From: Marsupella aquatica
Taxonomy: Eukaryota > Marchantiophyta
Assembly (NCBI GenBank): GCA_973895155.1
Contig: OZ316891.1
Coordinates: 1,550,001-1,614,000, forward strand
DNA length: 64,000 nucleotides
Direction: 5' to 3'
Shown in pieces: positions 59,720 to 64,000 of the stretch (position 1 is the stretch's first letter; every line of letters starts with the position of its first letter). The notes below the pieces were generated by a model. That model worked only from the letters and a program-made list of their open reading frames with translations, did not search any database and was not told the origin of the DNA. The translations under genes and the position numbers were made by a program.

Positions 59720-61957
59720 ATGGTAAGAAAAAAGGACGAAGCGGGAGGTGTGGCAGCCCCGGGGGGTGGAGGAGGCAAGAGCAGCAAAGCAGGAGCAGCC
59801 AAGGAGGCCCCGAAGAAGGAGCGATTGTCCGTCTCCGCGTTTCTTTCAAACATCGACAAGCCTAAGAGCGAGAAGCCATCCTCTGCCGCATCCAAGCCCG
59901 CTAAACCTAAAGCCTCTGCTGCTGCTGCTGCTGCAAAGCCCTCCAGCGGGTATGCTGACATAGATCTTCCATCGTCTGACGAGGAAGACGAGGTCGTGGA
60001 AGCGATCAATGCAGACAACAAGGTGGAACTGGTGCCGAGGGGAAGGCATGCTGCGAAGAGCCATCTCCCCACGGTCCTGGACACCTCCGTGTCCGATAGG
60101 GAAGTTAAAAAGAGGGAAAAGAAAGAGCAGATGGCAGCCGTTGCTGCGGAGGTGGCTCGAGCAGAAGCGTTGAAGGATGATGGGAATGCCTTCTCAGTGG
60201 TGATTGGAACGAAAACGGCAGCCCTGGATGGAGAGGATGGGGGTGCAGATGCGAACATGAAGGATGTGAAGATCGACAGCTTCTCCGTGTCTGCCAGAGG
60301 TAAAGAGCTGTTGAAGAACACTAGTCTCACAATTGTCCACGGGAGGAGGTATGGGTTGGTTGGGCCAAATGGAAAGGGCAAGTCCACCTTGCTCAAGCTG
60401 CTGGCATGGAGACAAATCCCAGTGCCGAAGAACATAGACGTCCTTCTTGTAGAGCAGGAGGTTGTAGGGGATGAGAAGACTGCTCTCAGCGCAGTTGTCT
60501 CTGCTAATGAAGAGCTGATGAAACTTCGGGAGGAAGCTGCCAAGCTGCAAGAGCTCTCGCTGAAAGATGAAGAACCTCCTGAGAAGGGCGATGCTGCAGA
60601 GGGTTTGGACGATTCAGAAAAGCTCACGGAAGTGTATGACAAATTGCAAGCACTGGATTCTGATGCTGCAGAGGCTAAAGCGTCTAAAATTTTGGCTGGT
60701 CTAGGGTTTACTCCTGACATGCAATCCAGACCTACAAAGTCCTTCAGTGGAGGCTGGAGGATGAGAATATCGCTGGCAAGGGCTCTATTTGTGCAGCCCA
60801 CTCTTCTACTCCTTGATGAGCCAACGAATCACCTCGATCTCAGAGCCGTCATTTGGCTGGAGGAGTATCTGATGAGATGGAAGAAGACGCTGATTGTGGT
60901 CTCTCATGACCGTGATTTTCTGAATTCAGTCTCCACGGATATAATTCACTTGCATGACCAGAAGCTGCACTTCTACAAGGGTAATTTTGCAGCCTTTGAA
61001 GAGATGTATGAGCAAAAACGCCGGGAGAACAACAAAAAGTTTGAGATTTACGAGAAGCAGCTGAAGGCAGCCAAGCGAAGTGGAAGCAAGGCACAGCAAG
61101 ACAAGGTGAAGGACCGGGCGAAGATGTCGGCAGGGAAGGATGCCAAGGCTAAGGGGAAAACCAAAGCTACAGCTGATATTGATGATGTTCCAGTGGATGC
61201 CCCACACAAGTGGTCGGATTATGAGGTGAAGTTCCATTTCCCTGAACCTACAGAGCTTGCGCCGCCTCTTCTGCAGCTCATGGACGTCGGTTTTGGCTAC
61301 CCAGGGAGGGCCGATTTTAGTTTGAAGAATATCGATGTTGGTGTAGATATGGGCACTAGGGTGGCAATTGTTGGGCCTAATGGAGCAGGCAAGTCGACCC
61401 TACTCAATTTACTGGCCGGAGATTTGACCCCAACAGAAGGGCAATCTAGGCAGAGCCAAAAACTGAGAGTAGGGAGATACTCTCAACATTTTGTGGACTT
61501 GTTGCAAATGGACGAATCCGCAGTTCAATATTTGCTGAGGCTTTATCCCGAGCAGGAGGGTCCCAGCAAGCAAGAGGCTGTTCGTGCTAAGCTAGGAAAG
61601 TTTGGTCTACCAAGCCACAATCATCTTACCCCAATTGTAAAACTCTCTGGAGGACAGAAAGCTAGGGTGGTCTTCACTTCCATTAGTATGGCACGCCCTC
61701 ACATCTTACTGCTGGATGAGCCTACGAATCACTTAGATATGCAGAGTATTGATGCATTGGCTGATGCACTTGACGACTTCACTGGAGGAGTAGTGTTAGT
61801 GAGTCATGATTCTCGTCTGATTTCGCGCGTGTGTGAAGATGAAGAAAGGAGTGAGATTTGGGTTGTGGAGAACGGTACAGTCAGGAAATTCCCTGATAAC
61901 TTCGAAGATTACAAATTAGAACTCATCAGGGAGATTCAAGCAGAGGTAGAAGACTAG
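59720..61957 (+). CDS. ABCF ATPase, ABCF4/GCN4-like
   Basis: An uninterrupted frame of 745 aa. ABCF proteins are soluble twin-ATPase factors that act on ribosomes; plant ABCF4 (GCN4) relatives are cytosolic. The first 150 residues are a charged, Ala/Lys/Ser-rich tail with an SSDEEDE patch. ABC domain 1 (about 184-427) has Walker A GPNGKGKST at 215, signature FSGGW at 342, Walker B LLLLDEPTNHL at 362 and the switch His in SHD at 395. A basic coiled linker (430-480) is the ABCF interdomain arm. ABC domain 2 (about 516-729) has GPNGAGKST at 552, LSGGQ at 642, LLLDEPTNHL at 663 and SHD at 695. No membrane segment is present, as expected. All catalytic motifs are intact and the gene has no intron. 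The start is supported by the purine at -3 and by a basic MVRKK opening like relatives. The minus-strand open frame opposite it (59623-60801) is a shadow. Confidence 0.96.
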   Translation: MVRKKDEAGGVAAPGGGGGKSSKAGAAKEAPKKERLSVSAFLSNIDKPKSEKPSSAASKPAKPKASAAAAAAKPSSGYADIDLPSSDEEDEVVEAINADNKVELVPRGRHAAKSHLPTVLDTSVSDREVKKREKKEQMAAVAAEVARAEALKDDGNAFSVVIGTKTAALDGEDGGADANMKDVKIDSFSVSARGKELLKNTSLTIVHGRRYGLVGPNGKGKSTLLKLLAWRQIPVPKNIDVLLVEQEVVGDEKTALSAVVSANEELMKLREEAAKLQELSLKDEEPPEKGDAAEGLDDSEKLTEVYDKLQALDSDAAEAKASKILAGLGFTPDMQSRPTKSFSGGWRMRISLARALFVQPTLLLLDEPTNHLDLRAVIWLEEYLMRWKKTLIVVSHDRDFLNSVSTDIIHLHDQKLHFYKGNFAAFEEMYEQKRRENNKKFEIYEKQLKAAKRSGSKAQQDKVKDRAKMSAGKDAKAKGKTKATADIDDVPVDAPHKWSDYEVKFHFPEPTELAPPLLQLMDVGFGYPGRADFSLKNIDVGVDMGTRVAIVGPNGAGKSTLLNLLAGDLTPTEGQSRQSQKLRVGRYSQHFVDLLQMDESAVQYLLRLYPEQEGPSKQEAVRAKLGKFGLPSHNHLTPIVKLSGGQKARVVFTSISMARPHILLLDEPTNHLDMQSIDALADALDDFTGGVVLVSHDSRLISRVCEDEERSEIWVVENGTVRKFPDNFEDYKLELIREIQAEVED

Positions 61958-63740
61958 CTTTATTAGGCTCCTCCGGGCAAGGAGCCTTAAATTGTAATCT
62001 ATCCCAATTTTCCTCATCCAATATGCTATTGAGACATGAATAGATATGATAATTTACCGTGTGACAAGGTTGATTCCTCCAATTTTCTCTAGAGGTAATC
62101 ACTGTAGAGGTTTAGCAATTTCGAGAAACAATTCTTTTGGCCTGCTATTCCAATTACCTTGTGGTTGGATGGTATGGTTACGTCTGTTTGTCAGATGAAT
62201 ATTTTAAAGCATTTTAACGTGAGACCACAGCGTGTTAAGCGATTTCATAGCTAAGTGTTTTGAATGGAGAGTACTAGTTAGGTTATGCTATATCTATATT
62301 TTCCAGGAAGTATCGATGGTTTATTAGCGAGTGTTCGCCGTACGTCAAATGCTGTGTGAATATCTGCTGCTGAATCTGGGTTTTTACTACTCAATCTGAG
62401 GAGATTTTATAGGTTACTTGGTCAAAGGTGTGGTTGCTTTGAACTTATTATATACCTTCAGTTCCTACAGTAAAGTGTATGGGAGAAATCCGGATGAGAT
62501 TGCCCAAAGATTGTGGTCTCGCTAGAATTCATGTTGTAAATTATCAGCCCCGCGCTGCAGTCTTTAATTGTGCGTCACATTTGCTGTCGTGACATGAGGA
62601 CTCGCAAATGCCACTATCCTCTTGTCTACTTCTGCGTTTGTTTCGACCAACCCATTCTTCACTTTGCAATTTTCTCTTCCTGACAATGAAACGCACTTCT
62701 TCGCTAAATAGAATCAGGCATTTTAGAATACAGTGCGAGACCCCGTTTGACCAGTATACGAACATGTGACTGATGGATTCATAAGAAGGTCGTAGATAAG
62801 CTAAGCTTTACTGATATCTTGCAATGATACACGTGCATTGGAATTATGGATTACCATCACCGACTAATGAATCATATGCTTCGGGTTACATCACGGTTGA
62901 CCTATTCTGAGCAAGGTTGATCTGACATCCTGGTTGTCCAATTCTTCTGACAGTACCGGAGCAGTCATTCGTACTCAAGCATGAATTAACAAAGGATTCC
63001 CCTACTATCTTTCTGAAGGTGCTCACATCTCGGCCAAGGATTTGTGTAAATTGACGCGAGTTACGCTGGACAAGGAATGTCGCATTGAATGGATTTCACG
63101 TCATCTGTACTGCCGAAACGAATCACTAAACCAGTTTGCCCAAAGATCGTAAATTAACTCCCGAATCCGCCAGTTAGAATCTTAGTGGTAATGAATGTCC
63201 CTGCCATTTATCGGAGTCTAGCTAGGAGCCCAGATTATCAAAAGTGACAAGTGGATCAGGCATATCCGTTTGTTGCAATCTTGGCGTCATTGAAGTTATT
63301 TCTTGTTCTTGTTGCAGGCATATCCTTTTGTTGCAATCTTGGCGTCATAAATGATTGAAGTCATTTCTTGTTCTTGTTGCTAACATCTGATCACTTGTAG
63401 CCTCGTCTACTGCCTAGTTCTTTAGAGGAACTCCTTGCACATGAGGACCAGGCTTCCCGTTTGTACACCAGAATTTGATTTCAGCCCACTGCTTACAACG
63501 TCCACAACCTGCCAGGGCGAACTGGATCCAGTCCACATGACCCACTACTCGTCTCCAACAACTAGGATACCAAGCCCCCAAGTCTCGTGACGGATCACGT
63601 ATACTCATCCTCTGGACCTCCTGATGTTGCCTGATAATGTGACTTAAATCCACCTTTCCCCTCTCACGCCAGTACCTTACAAGAATGATGTACAAAACCA
63701 TGTCAGGTATACAAGACAAATGAAATTGCTCCGTAAGCTT
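61958..63740. other. Intergenic, ABCF 3' side
   Basis: The first few hundred bases are probably the ABCF 3' untranslated region. No gene is supported before the minus-strand exon at 63818. A Cys/Trp-rich open segment at 63719-63414 on the minus strand lies beyond that gene's stop and is unassigned. Confidence 0.45.
63259..63381. repeat. Tandem duplication, about 60 bp
   Basis: GGCATATCC(G/T)TTTGTTGCAATCT through TTTCTTGTTCTTGTTGC occurs at 63259 and 63317. The second copy has a seven-base insertion (AAATGAT). Confidence 0.95.
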
Positions 63741-63818
63741 CTATTCCATAGCTTCTCCTTCGTTGTCTTCCAAGTGATGCCTCCATGCAACTAGAGCAGC
63801 TCCAACAGCAGGTTCAAC
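63741..63818 (-). CDS. Last exon of a probable N-acetylglucosamine-kinase-like gene (partial)
   Basis: After a TTGCAG acceptor the frame reads VEPAVGAALVAWRHH, then an acidic tail and TAG. The phrase (V/S)xPAxGAAL is the C-terminal signature of the BadF/NAGK sugar-kinase fold (actin-like ATPases), and plant members end in nearly this form. Only 25 codons are visible; the rest lies beyond the right edge or in upstream exons not identified here. Confidence 0.4.
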   Translation of the reverse strand, partial: VEPAVGAALVAWRHHLEDNEGEAME

Positions 63819-64000
63819 CTGCAACCATTCTCCGACTAGTAAGGATATGTTTCAGATTGTCAACCTACCTACTCCTTGCCTTTCTTTCTCGTCTAACACC
63901 TCTGTAACTTGTACAGCATAACCAAATCATAATTACAAATACCCTTTCAGTAGATATCCACGCCCGTGGCATAAGATTGCTAAACCTTTGGACAACACAG

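Noticed and set aside
59623-60801. Long minus-strand frame of 392 codons
   Set aside because: It lies exactly opposite the ABCF coding region, is Ser/Ala-rich and has no family motifs; it mirrors the codon bias of the real gene.
63414-63719. Cys/Trp-rich minus-strand frame near the right edge
   Set aside because: It follows the stop of the sugar-kinase-like exon, has no acceptor in phase and no recognised family.
1-64000. CRISPR arrays, bacterial operons or ribosome-binding sites
   Set aside because: The tandem repeats have no uniform repeat-spacer structure and the gene organisation is that of a plant nucleus.

Overview
The window looks like nuclear DNA of a land plant. It carries plant-type genes with short GT-AG introns: ATG10, an ATAF-like NAC factor, a plant GH127 (DUF1680) glycosidase, a CLASSY-type chromatin protein and an ABCF4/GCN4-like ATPase. 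Long gene-poor stretches between them hold MITEs, minisatellites and decayed transposons. The proteins are fairly divergent from the flowering-plant sequences I know, so a seed-free plant (moss, liverwort or lycophyte) is my guess, with low confidence.

Layout, left to right. 0.4-1.8 kb: minus-strand exons of a gene I do not recognise. 3.1-4.1 kb: tandem repeats. 4.6-6.9 kb: ATG10 on the minus strand, with a 105-nt in-frame segment that behaves like a facultative intron. 7-11.9 kb: no gene, but a perfect-core hairpin and a MITE. 11.9-14.6 kb: a CDCA7-like zinc-finger protein with internal repeats on the plus strand. 14.7-24 kb: repeats and an extremely AT-rich block. 24.1-26.4 kb: a three-exon NAC gene. 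26.5-33.9 kb: gene-poor, with two satellite-like arrays, one split by a MITE. 34.0-35.9 kb: a protein matching the N-terminal part of CLASSY chromatin remodelers, without the helicase. 36.7-41.7 kb: a 12-exon GH127 gene on the minus strand. 46.7-48.6 kb: an SRP54-M-like plus SEC-C gene on the minus strand. 49-58.4 kb: a transposon zone dominated by a 5.4-kb TA-flanked pogo-like element. 59.7-62.0 kb: an intronless ABCF gene. The right edge holds the last exon of a probable sugar-kinase-like gene on the minus strand.

The genes do not form a pathway; each appears to have its own promoter. Two of them (CDCA7-like and CLASSY-like) belong to families tied to heterochromatin and DNA methylation, but I see no sign that they are co-regulated. 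Telo-box motifs (AAACCCTA) lie upstream of three genes.

The strongest structural results come from exact bookkeeping in the sequence. The GH127 model closes at 2,958 nt (985 codons plus stop), ATG10 at 825 nt, NAC at 867 nt and the CDCA7-like gene at 2,442 nt. A hAT-like MITE family is present in three copies, each with a perfect 8-bp target duplication. The pogo-like element has matching inverted ends and a TA duplication, and its transposase is broken by stop codons only, with no frameshift.
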